This document shows, piece after piece, positions 45,835 through 59,399 of a stretch of DNA of 64,000 bases. The notes below the pieces were generated by a model. That model was not told the DNA's origin and ran no database searches. It worked only from the letters and a program-made list of their open reading frames with translations. A program made the translations under genes and the position numbers. This stretch comes from Lasiosphaeria ovina (Eukaryota; Ascomycota; Sordariomycetes; Sordariales; Lasiosphaeriaceae), in NCBI GenBank assembly GCA_033439765.1, contig JAULSN010000008.1:2914001-2978000 (forward strand), read 5' to 3'. Every line of letters begins with the position of its first letter. The stretch's first letter is position 1.

Positions 45835-47650
45835 ATCTACCTAATAAAGACTACCTCGTCCGACCGAGCCGTTCTAGTAACTATTTTATTATTAGGCTTA
45901 TTGACCCGTCTATCGATATTAGCTTGATCGCTCGGTCGGCCCTTAAAGAGTTGGAAAATAAGCTCGGGTAATAAGAAAATGGCCTTAGTTAATCGCGGCA
46001 GGACCTCGGCCGGCGGGAATCTGACCTAACGGCCTAGTTAGAAGACTTCAACCTTTAGTTGGTCCAGTCAACCTCTATAATCCGAATACCCCCAATTTCG
46101 CTCGTAGCAACCAGACCCAACCTACCCTAAATAGTGGAACATATCCCCTGCTCGCTACCACTCAAAAAAACGAGGCGGAGGAGGCAAAAGGTTAAGAGAG
46201 CTCCAAGCCAAGTAAAGAAGGCCCTTTCGGGTAAAAGAATTATAGATTTAACTATTAATAATATTAATATTACGCTACGGGCTATCCTTAGCGGAAAGGT
46301 CGATATAGATACCGTTAATTAGTTTCTCGTATCTTATTTCTATTATATAGCCTGGAAACCTCATACTAGAATAAAGAAGATTTAGGGTAGTAAAAGGGCG
46401 GGAAAAAACGAGACTAGAGATATCAAATCCGCTAGCGTTACTCTTAATATTATTAATATAGTCTACTATTTACTCCTACCCCCCGGGAAAGGGAAGGCCC
46501 TTATATTATTTACGGTAATTATAGGTAAGATAGCTATCTAAAGTCTTTTAGAACTACGCTAATCTTCAAAGTTAGGCGATATAAGTTCCGTTCCTTATTA
46601 GAGTTACTATATAACCGGTAGGGAGTAGTTACGAGTACTACGAGGAAGTTAGTAATAGAACTTAAGAAAGAGGATATTCCAAATAAATAGCTTACTATAA
46701 ATCCTACTATCTTCGCTACTAAGAAATATAGTCTAGAGTAAGTTCTATTACTAATTTAAAGTTATTTAAGATTTTAATACTCTTATAGTTATAACGAAGT
46801 ATACCGTTATTTAGATCTCTTAAACTTCATCCCGTTACGTTCTATTCCGGAACTACCTTTATTATTTCCAATCTTAGACGTCCCGCGGACCTAGCCAACC
46901 GAGTCACTATTAGCCCTATCGTAGCTCGAGTTCCCTAACGAAGTCAATAACGTATAAGTTTATATATCTAGTATTACTATATAGTAAGAACTAGATAATC
47001 CCGATATACGGTTATAGATAAGATAACCTAGCTCTATATCTACGATTATATAAGATATAGTAGTAATTATATCTAGGAAGGCCGTCGGGAATTATAGGCT
47101 ATACCTGAAGTCGGATAGCTATATTACGGCTATATAGAGCGGCGGAATTACTCGACTCTCCCTTAGAAACTTAACCGAACCGGAAATAGGGTACGGTTAT
47201 GATAATCCCGACGTTAGACTTATTTCGCCCGTTGAACGTCGTATTACGGCTATAGTGGCCGACGTATCCAAGCTAGAGACTGCCCTAGGAGATATACTCT
47301 ATCGGGGATTTTAGATAAGTTCGACGAGGAAGAAAGAAATAGGAAGTACCTTAACCTAAGCCGTCCGTATATTTATAGCTATTAGAGAGTATAATAACTT
47401 TATATTAGAAATATAGATTAGGCTCGAGGCCGGGAAGATAATAGCCTAGCTTATTCTTACTAGGAGTAATCTTTATAAGGTTTTTAGTAACTATCTTTCT
47501 CCTATTATAGAATCTAGTAAGACGAAGCCCCCCTTATAGCTAACTATTAACGAGGAATATAAGCTAGAGCTAGCGTTGGGATATATTAGGGGCTTAGAAG
47601 TAGCGAATACTATTTTCCTATATCTTTAGGTACTAATTTAATATAACTTT
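45835..47650 (+). pseudogene. RIP-degraded coding relic, unidentified (possibly transposon gag-like)
   Basis: One strand keeps long coherent pieces despite RIP stops: LPNKDYLVRPSRSSNYFIIR, KRIIDLTINNINITLRAIL followed by GKVDIDTVN, and SNLYKVFSNYLSPIIESSKT with TINEEYKLELALGYIRGLEV. An early helical, charged part and a basic KKTRRRRQKVKRAPSQVKK stretch resemble a retrotransposon gag leader, but no protease, RT or zinc knuckle could be recognised. Family unknown. Boundaries are approximate, and frames shift at least twice. Confidence 0.4.
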
Positions 47651-48739
47651 TAATAACTAATAGCTTATTACCCCCTAGAATAAGTATATCGTCTATATCT
47701 ATATCCGTCTTTTAAGGTCTAGCGTCTTAGATACTAATAAATATTCTTCTAGCTCTAGCCTTCTATAATAATAGTCTATCGTACTCGACGGGATTAAAAA
47801 GGTAGTATACGATAAACTCGAAGTTTCCGTCGAAAGTCTAATTGCCCTATTTAATTCCTAATTAGCTAGACTCTAGTTTAAGAGTAATACGGCTTACTTT
47901 AGGTATTAGCTAGTACGTTATTTCCGTAGATCGTCTACGCGTTCAAAAATAGTAGGGAGCCGGTAATAAAGGTCGGTCTCGCGCTTATTCAAAATCGAAT
48001 AAATAAGGTAGGCGGCCTATAAGGGCTATACCTAGATATTTTTACTAGTACTTAGTTATTATCGATCTCTCTAGCTTTTGCTTGGGTATTCGTAATATTA
48101 TACGGCCTATCCCTAGCCCGCCCCCTATATTACTAGAGGGTACGGGGTATCTATATAATTAGGTAAAAGCTCTTATTAATTAACTAGTACGTCCTCTTAT
48201 ATTAATTATTACGGCTAAGTAGAGAGATAGAGTCGCTTACCTATCTTAGCCGAATATATTATTATAGAGAATTTGGAAGCCGGGAAAATAAATAATATAA
48301 ACTTTATAAATAAAAGACTATCTCGTTACTAGGAGGATACGCTACGCTATAAATATTACGGGTAGGTAGTATAATAAAAAGCCCTTTAAAGGATATATCG
48401 TCTATACGCGTACGTCTGGAAATACGCGCCTCGGGCACGTCCCGGGTATACCGCCCTATAAAGATTACGGGTAGGTAATATAGCATACGCCGAAGGGACA
48501 TAATCGACCCGCTATAAATACGAGTAGAGTATACCGAGCTATATATACCGAGGGTACGTAGTTAGTATACTTTAAGTATATACCTTCTACTCGGGCTCAC
48601 TAGTATACCGAATATAATACTAGCTAGTTATTACGGACCTAATATACTACGACCGCAGCGTACTAGCTACCCGGCTTCAAGCCCTAGAGAGCATATCTTA
48701 GGGCACGCCGTTACTATATATACAGCCCCGGGCTGACCG

Positions 48740-49380
48740 CTATATAGCGGGAAGGCCATATACGTATCCTTCCTTAGCGATAAGCGTTAAGCGATAGTAC
48801 TACGAAATTCTAATATAAACGTCGACCGGAACCTTAGACTAAGTCCTACTAGTAGACTAGAAGCTACCCTAGAATTTGAGGGGGCTAGTACCCCGGGCTA
48901 GCTAATACGGGAAAGTCTATATAAGTTAATATTATAAGTAACCGTCTCGTCCATCCGAGCGTCCTATTTACCGTAGTCGTTTATATCGTATAGATCTAAT
49001 TATTCGATCCTATCCTACGCCTATTAAGCCGTAGTAGTAAGCTAGTAGAGAGGCGACGTATCTTGAACTAAGATCTCGCTAGAGTTGTCGTAGCGAGGTT
49101 CGCTACGGCGGCTGGTATTGATAACTTGGAACTGCCTGTCTATTTCTTGTAAGTTCGTCCCTCTAGCGTTATTATCGGCGTCTAAATACGCTCGTAGGTC
49201 GGCGTCGTTCGTACTAAACGTACGCGTCGATATACTTAGTTCTACTTACGACTATAATATGGGTATAATATTACCGGAGGTAAAGTTGGAGATATTAGAG
49301 GGGTCTAATTATATAGAATTGGAATTAACGTATAAATCTAGGGTAAGAAATAGCCTATTAGTATATAATATCGGCTTCTA
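48740..49380 (-). pseudogene. RIP-degraded coding relic, unidentified
   Basis: The reverse strand reads RLFLTLDLYVNSNSI, SIST RTFSTNDADLRAYLDADNNA (one continuous frame) and RQFQVINTSRRSEPRYDNSS, broken mainly by TAG/TAA at likely former Gln codons. Composition is that of a real soluble protein; the forward-strand open frame over it (49118-49381) is its shadow. No family recognised. Confidence 0.4.
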
Positions 49381-50175
49381 ACGAAGCATAAGACTTACTA
49401 CTACTAGACCCCGGGCTCCTAGTCGCCTTCTCTCCTCTCTTTACCCTCCTAGCTAGACTAGCGCCGTCCTTATCGTTCGAAGGGGACTTCCGTTTAATAG
49501 AGAGGGTATAATACGTAGATCGGATTCCTAGAAGGATATTAGTAAGAACCCTTTTATATATTAGTAAGTTAGGTCCTACTAAAATTATCTACCAAATTAT
49601 TAGTAATATAGGTATTAATAAATATAACGAAAGATTTATCTAGTTAGGTAGTAGATAGGACTATAAATAACTATCTTTTCTTATCCGTAGGGAGTTTATT
49701 TATCCGATTTAAGAATTTAGCTCGATAACTAGGCGAGATAATATAAAGAGTAATAATCGCTAACTTTCCCCCTTCGGCGTAAGCTACTATCTCGGTAGAG
49801 TTATTAGGTAACTAATTTCGGTTATATATAGTAATAGTAATTAAGATCCGGCCGGTAGGAATATCCTTCTCGACTAACGGGACGGAGAGTATATTATAAA
49901 GTATTTATATATAATGGATTATATTATCTAAGGGGTAGACTTCGGGATAGTATATACGAAGAAATAGTAGATAAGCTCGGGGTATTTTTATCTCCGGGTA
50001 ACGGGGTTAATTAAGGGGATATCTAGTAATATGGAGAATATTCTCCGTACTAACGAATATACCGAAAGGTATTAGGATATTTAACTACCTTAAGAATAAC
50101 GAGGTTCGTAAAGAACGGGCTTGAGGTTTCTAATATTATTTCTATAAGGGTGGGAAAATATACCTAATTCTACGT

Positions 50176-50224
50176 TATACCGAATTCGATATAAGGGAGT
50201 CTCCCTTATATCGAATTCGGTATA
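50176..50224. repeat. Perfect 24-bp palindrome (1-nt centre)
   Basis: Arms 50176-50199 and 50201-50224 are exact reverse complements around a single T. The inner core is TAAGGGAG-T-CTCCCTTA and each outer end carries a GAATTCGGTATA-type sequence. A related palindrome lies at 62551-62577. This looks like two terminal inverted repeats abutting head to head. Confidence 0.75.
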
Positions 50225-51289
50225 GCGTTAAGCTAGCTCTAAAGATGGCGTAAGGGCCTTAGGCCTACCCCGCGATTCTGACCACGATCCCTATTATTTT
50301 CGTAATAGCCTATAAGTATATAGTCTTTAATTATATATATCGAGCTATTATCCGCTTCTAGAGCCGTCTCGTAGAAAAAAGGCCGTAGCTATGAAACTAT
50401 AAAAGAATAACCTAGAAGGTACGTAATTATTATAGTATAGAATATATACGCTTATCTAAGAGGCGATTAAAAATATATATAGTATACCTAAACTAAAGAT
50501 TACCGTACTAAAATAGGTAGGTATATAATTAGGTATATCTATTTTAAGCTATAGTCTATAGCTAGAGGATCTAACTTTAATAAACGACTATCCTAACGCT
50601 TACGGTTAATCGATCTTTACTTTAAATAACTAATACTTTAGAATCCGCTCTACGCTAGAGAGCACTAATAGTATATGACTAACTTAGCGCCTTTATTATT
50701 TGAGTTTTTTCCTACGTCGTACCTTACGCGCTTAGATAGACCCCTCTAGTCCTCTTTAGTCGTCGATATTATCGAGCTATATAAACCAACTCCTATCCCC
50801 GCCTAGACCCGACTATCCAGCTACTAGTAGCCGCCTAGCTTCTTCGACCTTAGTTCAGCTATTACCTCTCTCCCGAGCCTACCGCTTATCGCTCTAAATA
50901 ATAATTGGGGCTATCTCCGAATCCTTCTCTAATCCTACTCTAGAAGAAGGCCTTATCGTCCTATCGAATTCGCTCGGGATCTCCGATATACGCTTCTAGC
51001 TCTAGACGCGCCTCGTCGTCGTAACCGCCTTCCTTTTTAACCTTATCCATACCTATATCCTCCGGCTACGTCTCTTATCCGGCCCTACCGCGAGACTTAA
51101 CGGCGTACTTCTAGACCTTATTCCCCTAACGATACAAATATAGATAAGAACGTAATAGCCCGAGTGGTTCCGCTCGCCGAACGTAGTCGAGTTTGTACGG
51201 CGGACCTATAGATAATGGCTAGGCGAGCCTTAGAAACGGTCTCTTAGACTATTAGTACGTCGCCCGGACGTTAGGTAGTATATTACTAT

Positions 51290-52275
51290 TACCTTCTAAG
51301 ATATACCAAAAGTACTAGAGGCGACCCCGTTATCGTATTAGAGAAGGGACCTCGAGAATCTCTATCTCTATATCGACTTCGACCGCGTACCGCTATAGCG
51401 CGATACCGTTACCGAACTCATTCTTTCTACCGAGGGTAATACTACGCTACCGATAAAGGCGGAGCCTAATACGAATAGCCTATATACGAGTATCGCTAAA
51501 TATCTATATTTCTATACTTACGAGGATCCGCTCCGGGTACGCTTCCCCCCCCTTAACGCCAGCGGCGGGGCGTTAAGGGATATATTAGAAATTATTAAAG
51601 AGTAAGAAATAGCGCTAGGTATATACGTAGTCCGCCTTCGCGGGGACGAGCGGCTATACGTTTATAAGGAGGTAGATAGACCTTAATACTAACCCGAAGA
51701 TACCGAAATCCTATAACGGGAGCTATATAACCTAGAGTAGCTACCTTATTCGGAAGAAATCGTACGTCTAATTACCACCGTCTTATCTATTAACCCGTAT
51801 AGAACTGCCGTAGCGGATACGGGTAGTTCTGGTACTTCCTTCCTTCGAGGTTTCCTCCTTAAGTACTACCTAAACGGCACTCTACGGGACGCTCTACGAT
51901 TACCGGAACCGGAGGCCGTCCCCTAGTGCTAGTAGGCGCTTCAAATTATATACGGGCTCAACTACCTCCACTACTATAACGTAACCTACTTAGATTTAAA
52001 GCCGTTAAATATCGTTATTAGTATAAACTCTAAGGCCATTTTAATCGATATTAGAGGAGGCGGTTATACCCGTAAGTAGCTCGCGCTAAATATACTTGGC
52101 GTATCTAATCCGATATTAGAGCCCTTTAAAGTACGGATAAAGAATAATATATAGGTATTTAGGAAGATACTATTAGAGATAGTAAGCGCCTTATACGATA
52201 TTATAGAACGGGAACTATTATATAACATTACCTTATATACCGCCTTATATACCTCCCCTCCTATTCCTCTTAACT
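51290..52275 (+). pseudogene. RIP-inactivated protein kinase gene
   Basis: A continuous frame shows kinase subdomains in order: the Lys-containing strand ERLYVYKEVDRP (about 51640), the hinge FLLKYYLNGTLRDAL (about 51850-51895), GLNYLHYYNVTYLDLKPLNI (catalytic loop, about 51955-52010), AILIDI (DFG-equivalent region, about 52039-52056), and the APE-to-F helix region ending KILLEIVSALYDIIERELL. In-frame TAG/TAA codons fall where kinases carry Trp or Gln, e.g. at 52077-52079 and in NNI-stop-VF (family: NDIW). This is what CpA-targeted mutation produces. The loop has DLKP but not the preceding HR, as in one fungal kinase-like branch. Upstream (from about 51290) the same frame gives a helical N-terminal region. 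Confidence 0.8.
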
Positions 52276-53569
52276 AAGCTATCTCTTTACTTAAGTAGTA
52301 AAATAATAACCTATTTATTATTCAATCCTAGTAATTATCCTAATTAACGTCGTAAGACTTGAACCCGCTATTAGAATAATCGCCTTAAGCTAGAATTAGT
52401 CCGATTATTTAGAATAGTATAGTAGTTGAGCTTTATAACGAACCTAGACCCTTACGGAGGAGGTTAGGGGTTTTATTATATCCTTTAATAGAATATAAAG
52501 TCCTAGTAGTACTCGAAACCTCTAATCCGCCGTCGTTATAAACTATTCGGGTTCTCTTTACTTCGTTATAGGGTATTATAAGGGACTTAGTATAGTACCT
52601 ATACGTACCGACGCGAGTAGTGAACTTATATATAACTATATAGTTTATTATTTTTTATATTTCTAAATTAGGAGATAGGAATATTAAGGGTAAGGGAAGA
52701 AGGGCTAGGGAGGAGGAAACTAGAAGCTTTTATTATTTTCTATAATATAATATTAATATTCCCCGTTCAAGCCCTTCCTCTATAATCTAATAAGTATAAT
52801 TATCGCGACTCTATTAGTAGGCTAAAGGACGACGACGCTTTAAACCGTAAGTCCATAATATAGTACTTAGATTAGAAAATATTAACGAGAAAAGCCGCGA
52901 TTAATATATAGTAACAAGATAGGTATAGTAGGTAAGAAAAAAGCACTTAACCCCTCTTTCGGTAGCTGGACTTCTCTACCCTAAGTAAAAAGTAACCTAT
53001 CTATATTTATTATAAGTAAAGGAACCAATTACTAGTTAATTATTAGTCTTAAGTAATACCCCAATTAACGGAAGCTATATATCAACCACCTATATATACG
53101 AGAAACCCCGTAGATAGCTCGGCGAGAATAATAGCAAGCCGACGAAGACGTAGTAGAGGGTGAGTACTATCGTAGCCGTGAAGTTGAAGTACTAGATTTA
53201 AAGAAATCTTTAATCAAATAAACCGTATCTTCTTAAATTAATATTTCTCTATATTAAAGCCCGAGATAGAGTCCAGGACTAGTAGGTATAAGTTAATAAA
53301 GGAAGCTAAGTAGGCGTCCCTATAGATACTAACCACCTTAGTTAACCGAAGGGAATATATTTACCTCTTAGTATACTCTCCTCTATCGTCTAGATATTAC
53401 TAACGAAATAGGAGGATAAAGAGCTACTTCCCTAGAGCTCTCGAGTACTATCGGGCGCCTTCCTAGCGGATAACCTAAGTTCTTAATAATCTTCATCTAT
53501 ATAACGATAGTCGAGCTGAATTATATATTAAGCCGGGTAATATACTCTATTTCTAAACTAGTAAGATTA

Positions 53570-53815
53570 TAAAGCTATATCCCTCTAGGTTATAAAGCCA
53601 AATACCTAGACCAGCCAGATCGTAACGCCATATCCCTAGACTAGCTAGATCGCAAAGCCATATTCCTCCAGGTCGTAAAGCCAAATACCTAGACCAGCCA
53701 GATCGTAGTACTATATTTCTAGACTAGCCAGATCGCAACGCTATACCCCTAGACCAGCTAGATCGCTAAGCCATATCCCTCTAGGTCGTAAAGCCACTAG
53801 ATTACGATACCTAAA
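53570..53815. repeat. Degenerate tandem array (AGATCGTAA.GCCATA.CCCTAGACC units)
   Basis: About 245 bp of alternating related units, each with a core like AGATCGCAAAGCCATATCCC or GGTCGTAAAGCCAAATACC followed by TAGACCAGCC. Unit length alternates around 23 and 34 bp. CpA survives better here than around it. Confidence 0.65.
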
Positions 53816-54291
53816 TAATAAGACCCATCCTTAACTTTAAACTCTCTTCGACCTTATTCTCTTCTACTCCCTTTTTATCTTCCTTCTATTTTATCGTTAT
53901 TTTGCTCCTTATAACTCCTTAAAATATTATATTTCCGACTTCTCTTAAGATAGCCCCTTAATAAAGAAGTATTTACCTAAATAAGTACTATAAATGTTTT
54001 AGGTATATTCTTATTAATTAGAATATTATATTAAAGACTATATTCCTATATCTTTTTTTATTTATTAACTAATATTAGGGTATAGCTTAGTTTAATACGA
54101 ATCACTACCGTATAAGGACGTTAGATCGCTAACTTACTAGGAACGAAGAAAAGGCCAGAATTCCATTCCTACTCTATTCGATCGGACTCTATCGAGATAT
54201 AGGAACGAGTTAAAAGAAAAAAACCTAGATAAATTAGTAAGTTCAAAGTTATAGGATAGAAAATAGGAATCTTTTAATCTTCGCCGTTAGC

Positions 54292-54540
54292 GTAGTATAT
54301 CGTTAGTACCGTATAAGCGGCGGTATATTATTAGGCGGTAGTATATCGTTAGTATAGTCTAAGCGGCGGTATATTATTAGGCGGTGGTATATCGTCGGTA
54401 TAGTCTAAGTAGTAGTATATTATTAGGCGGCGGCGCGTCGTCGGCGCCGTATTAGCGGCGGTATATTATTAGACGATTATATATCGTCGGTATACTATTA
54501 GGCGGCGGTATATTATTAGCGTTATATTAGCGGTATATTA
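54292..54540. repeat. 46-bp tandem array, about five copies
   Basis: The unit contains GTAGTATATCGTTAGTATAG, TCTAAGCGGCGGTATATTAT and TAGGCG, with GTCGGTATA variants. Copies become shorter and more diverged toward 54540. Confidence 0.75.
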
Positions 54541-54999
54541 ATCTTTTATTATAATTTCGTACTAAAGTATTTATTAAAGTATTAAAGAGAAGAGCGGGTA
54601 CGTCGGTATTCTGGGTCTAGGGTAACGGCTTAGTCGGCGTTTAGTACTAACGCGGTTACTAGCCCTTCCCCTACTAACCTAGTAGGAAAATGGCCCTCGT
54701 CTTACTAACTAACCTCACCGGGCCCGGTAGTACTTATTTTTCTACCTCGCGAGAGTACTAGGCTTAGGATATATACCGTAGGATATTCTACTCTACTCGT
54801 TAGACTATACGGGATCGGGTTTAACTTAGCTAAAGACTAGGGGTAAATGGTCTTTTAAGTCGAAGTACTATTCCGTTTTGGTTAGTATTAAAGGTAAGGT
54901 TAAATCTCTATGGCCGCTAGCTAGAGAGGCGAGCTCGGTAGGCGAGCTTAGTAGGCGGATACTAAGTAGTATCTATATATAATAATTCGGTAAGTATCC

Positions 55000-55330
55000 T
55001 ATAATCCGTTACCTTAAATATAACTAGTTACGAAGGTTCATATATTCTACTTGGCTAACTTATCCCTATTGCTTTTACTCCCTATAATATATTACGGAAC
55101 CTCTATCTAGGCTAACTAGTTTATATATTTGATCTACTACCCCTCCGAGGATTACGTTCCTAAGATATAGATAGCTACTAGTTCTACGCTAGTATACTAC
55201 AAATTAGTACGACGGAGAGACGTTTCTCTTACTAATTCCGTTATAGAATCCGTAAGTCGGCTCGTAAACTCCTTCTCGTTAATTTGGTTCTTTAACGCTA
55301 TCTCTTAAGTATATACCGAAATAAGTTCCG
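55000..55330 (-). pseudogene. RIP-degraded coding relic, unidentified
   Basis: The reverse strand reads INEKEFTSRLTDSITELVRE and TSLRRTNL, then pieces between TAG/TAA codons. An amphipathic, charged segment suggests former coding sequence. Family unknown; the short length makes this uncertain. Confidence 0.25.
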
Positions 55331-58300
55331 AAACCCTAGGTTAGCCATTTTTCATCCAAATATACTACTTAAGGAATAAATATACTAACTAGGTAAGCTC
55401 TTTTAGTAAATGAAGAAGATATATAACCTAAGTAGTTAGTATTAGCCTATATAGCTAGCTTATTAACGATATACCTTAATAAACTCCTCTACGTCTTCCT
55501 TCGGTAACCCTAGCGTAAACCAACTCCCTACCGAGATCGAAATAATAGATACTACTAAAATGAGCGAGGCCTATACTAATAATAATCCTCTTAGTTTTAG
55601 AGTTATTAGTAGAGCTATTATAATATCCCGCGTATAATATAAGGATAAGAATATAGATAAAAGAGAGAAGATATAGGTGACTAATAATACTAGGACCTTG
55701 CCGACGATTAGGCGGTTATTCCGTAATAGAAAGATACTTAAAATAAGTACTAAGAGTACTATAAGTAGGAAGATAATGATAAGGAACGGCCTAATCCGTA
55801 CCTCTTTCGACTACGAACGGGCCTAATATACTCGCTGAAATGGTTAGCTTTATCCCTACGAGCCGCTTTTCTTGGGACTTACCTTAGATAGAGTACGGTA
55901 AAGTCTAAGAACGAAGGCAAAACTCCGAATCTTGAGTGAATATAGGAGGATGGTAGTAAGGAGGCATACTAAGGTATAGGCGATCTAGACGCCGTCGAAA
56001 AGTTTGTGATATTTTTGGTAGAAGCGCGTAGTACTCTCGTTAGTTACGGCCCGACGCCCTTATATTCTATTTCCTACTAAGGTAAAGATACCGCTATAGC
56101 GGTTAGTACGGTACCTCGTTAGGACTATAACCATAAGACTAAAAAGGCTTAGAAGTAAGGTAGAAATAAAGGCCGACTACCTATTATCGTTAAGCCGTTT
56201 CTCCATATGAAATAATAAGGGGGTAATAAGGGCAACTAGAGTAGTAGTAGATATATATAGCTATATCTCCAAATCGTATTAGGGGGCGCGAGCTAGGCTT
56301 TCGTCTAATATAGAATTGAGGGACGAGGTATTAGGGTAGAAATATATACCTCTAATATAATAAGAACTAGGAGTTATAGCTTTACCGAGAAACGCGGACT
56401 TATTATCCTATTTTATAGATAATAATTAGTAATACTTAATACCTTATAGAGATATATAGGTATAATATAGGAGATCCTTATATACTAAGGCCTCTTAGCT
56501 CCTCCTCGGGTCCAGCTCTATAGGTGGGGGTAGGCGACTAGAAGGTAAAGGAGAAGGGGCGAGAATAATAGGGAAAGCCTATAGATACTAGAAAGATTAT
56601 CCACCTATATCTTAGAATAGATTAAAAATAATAGAAACGTATTAGGGAGGATAATATTGGACAGTATCGGGCCGGGCTATAATAGCGAATAGATCGCCAC
56701 GAGTAATACGAGGTGGGTTACCCTATCCGTATAAATAAGTAACGCTCGCCTACGCTACGTTTTGGAGGCGTCCTTAGTATAGTAAGTTTTGGAAATGGCC
56801 CTAGTATAGTAAGATGGCTTGGGTAGTATAATAAGTTTGGGATAGCTTTAGTAGATACCTATAGCTATAGGCTCCCCCTTCGATTACTAGTAGGTAGGTA
56901 GTAATTCGAACTACCGGAGCTCTCCCTATTAATACGGGTATAGATAACTATAGACGCCGCGGGGAGGTGAAGTATATAGGAAGAGCTCTTAGACTAGCGC
57001 TATAGGTAGTTACTAAGATTGGCGAATATAAAGGGGGAGGCGACGAAGAGACGGTCTAGGTAAGAAATATCCAGTATAAAGGGATTAGAGAGATGAAAGT
57101 GCGGTACTAAGAAAGCCGGCCGTACTATAGCGAATAGATTGCCCCGAGTAGCGTAGCGAAGCGCGGGATGAGTCCGATTATAACTTTGCCTAACTAATGC
57201 GACGTTTTTCTTCCGGGATAGAGAATAGTAAAGGAGTATTATAGTAAATATTAAGGGGAGACGTCGTAGGGTTAAATCGGGATCTAATCGTCGAGAGCTA
57301 TTCCCGTCTATAAGGAGACTACGTAGCGGGAATAGTCTACTAGAGTAGGAACGTAGAGATATACGGATAGATAGAAGGCCAAGGAGAGTATAGGAAGGGG
57401 GAAAATATACTTGGGATACTAGTTTTAAGTATCTCAATACTATTATCCGCGAGCTATTAGTAATATTTCTAATTCCGAGAAGAGGAAAGGTTACGTAAGG
57501 TAATCGATAAGGCTAGAAAGGTAACTAGGTAGCTTTAGAACTATACCCTAGTAATATATCTAAAGTATCGAGACCTTTGATATATCCTACTATATTATAA
57601 GGCTCTAGACTATCTACCTTTAGGCCGCTTTATTACGTTCTCCTAAGGAGGTACGGTCTTTATTTTATAATCTCTATAGAGCTTATCCTCCTTATATAGG
57701 TTATTAGTAGATATCTTAGTATTACTTCTAATACTCCTACCTATATTCTAAGTGATCTACGTTACGTTCGTATTTGAGGTATATTATCGTATACTTATCG
57801 TACTACTTAGATATAATCTAAGTAGAAGTAACTATAGAGATACTAGTACTACTGACTTTTAGTATTAAAAGACGATTAGGACCGAGTACCTACCTACTTA
57901 GGTATAATTATATATTACTACTAGGAAATATTACGTTAATTTAGTAGTATTACCTCGATAGTAGTAGAAATAGCGTAGAAGGTAAAGACGAAGAAAGGAG
58001 AGTAAGGCTAACGAGGTAAAATATATAATAATATTGAACGATCTTATTAGGCCGTATAATTAGGAGGAGTGTCGTCGCGAGAGCTGCCGGAGTAGGCCCC
58101 GTATCCCGATATCCTTATTTATAGGATATAGTTATAGGTACTAAGCGAACGAGGAAGGTAAACTAGATAGGACGCGTCGAGAATATCCGAATAAAGAGGC
58201 CGGGATACCTAGTAGGATTATTAAGTAATATTACTTCGGCGTACTACTACCCTATCGGGGAACTTGGCCCGGCGAACGGTATCCCGCCTCCCTAGGTATA

Positions 58301-58582
58301 TTCTATCTTACTCCGTAGCTATATCTACCCTACGATATATATTATATATTCTCCGAGTTATAATTACCTACGGGTTTATTTGGCTCCTCGAGTATATAAA
58401 TTCAAGTAGCGGGGCGGGGCGTATAAATAACTCCAAGCTATAGGCGTCTAATTATAAGTAACTTCAGGATTAGGATTATATAGCTCTATACTAGGGAAAG
58501 GCGAGACCTTAGCCGCTTTACCGGCTTCGTAAGTAGCGTAAGAATACCACTCTCGAATTGGGTAGCGTAAAGGGCATATTCT

Positions 58583-58724
58583 ACGCTAATTTAACGGAGG
58601 TAGATATTTTACGCTAATTTAGCGGAGGTAGATATTTTACGCTAGTTTAGCGGAGGTAGATATTTTACGCTAGTTTAGCGTAATCCGGGATTCCAAGCGT
58701 CTACCTCCGTTAAATTAGTATAAA
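58583..58724. repeat. 28-bp tandem array with an inverted copy
   Basis: Three full units and one half unit (58583-58610, 58611-58638, 58639-58666, 58667-58680), each ACGCTAATTT-AACGGAGGTAGATATTTT with small changes. An inverted copy (CTACCTCCGTTAAATTAGTA) follows at 58701-58724, so the array can fold back. Confidence 0.8.
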
Positions 58725-59399
58725 TATTCACTCGCCTTAGGGAGGTGGCGGCGTTACCCGGCGGCTTAATAAAGCAAGGACCCTTACCTACTATACCCTA
58801 GACGGCTTTAATAGTTAGGCGTATAATAGGGGTAGCTCGGCGGCCTTACGGTAGATAAAGTCCAATTATCCGTAATACGTATATAATTCTTTATTACTTC
58901 TCTAATATCTTAGTAATATTTTTAACTTTCTTCGGACCTTCACTAGTATCGTATATAGGAAGCGTCGTATAGACTAATTAGAAATCGGCTAAAGAATAGA
59001 TTACGGATTTGGGGTACGGGTTACGGGTCGCGCCTCTCTAAGTATACTCACCCGTCCCCTACCGGGGCAGACTCGGTATAGCCCTATCCGACGCTGAAGC
59101 CGGTAAACGGATTTGGCCGACCTAACGCTAAAGCTAGTAAACGGATTTGGCCGACCCGACGCCGAGGCGATTATCGCCGAATTCCCCCCCTTATAGTCTA
59201 ATACGATCTCTTTCCTATGCTTTAGTTAGGTATACCAAACCGCGGACGTAGCGGTTAAGGACGGTAGGGTACCCGACGCTTCCCTATTACTACTTCGTTC
59301 CCGGCCCCGAGGAAACCAAGCCCCTTATAGACCTCCGAGACTATATCTTCTTCTCTATCTATAATAAGTCGACCTAGGCGGTGAGTTCTCTGGCGGTAG

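Noticed and set aside
49118..49381. Forward open frame in the RIP block
   Set aside because: The opposite strand reads as more protein-like and explains it better.
57000..57437. 145-codon reverse frame in the RIP block
   Set aside because: No recognisable motif; may be chance because RIP removes TGA stops. Kept out of the gene list.
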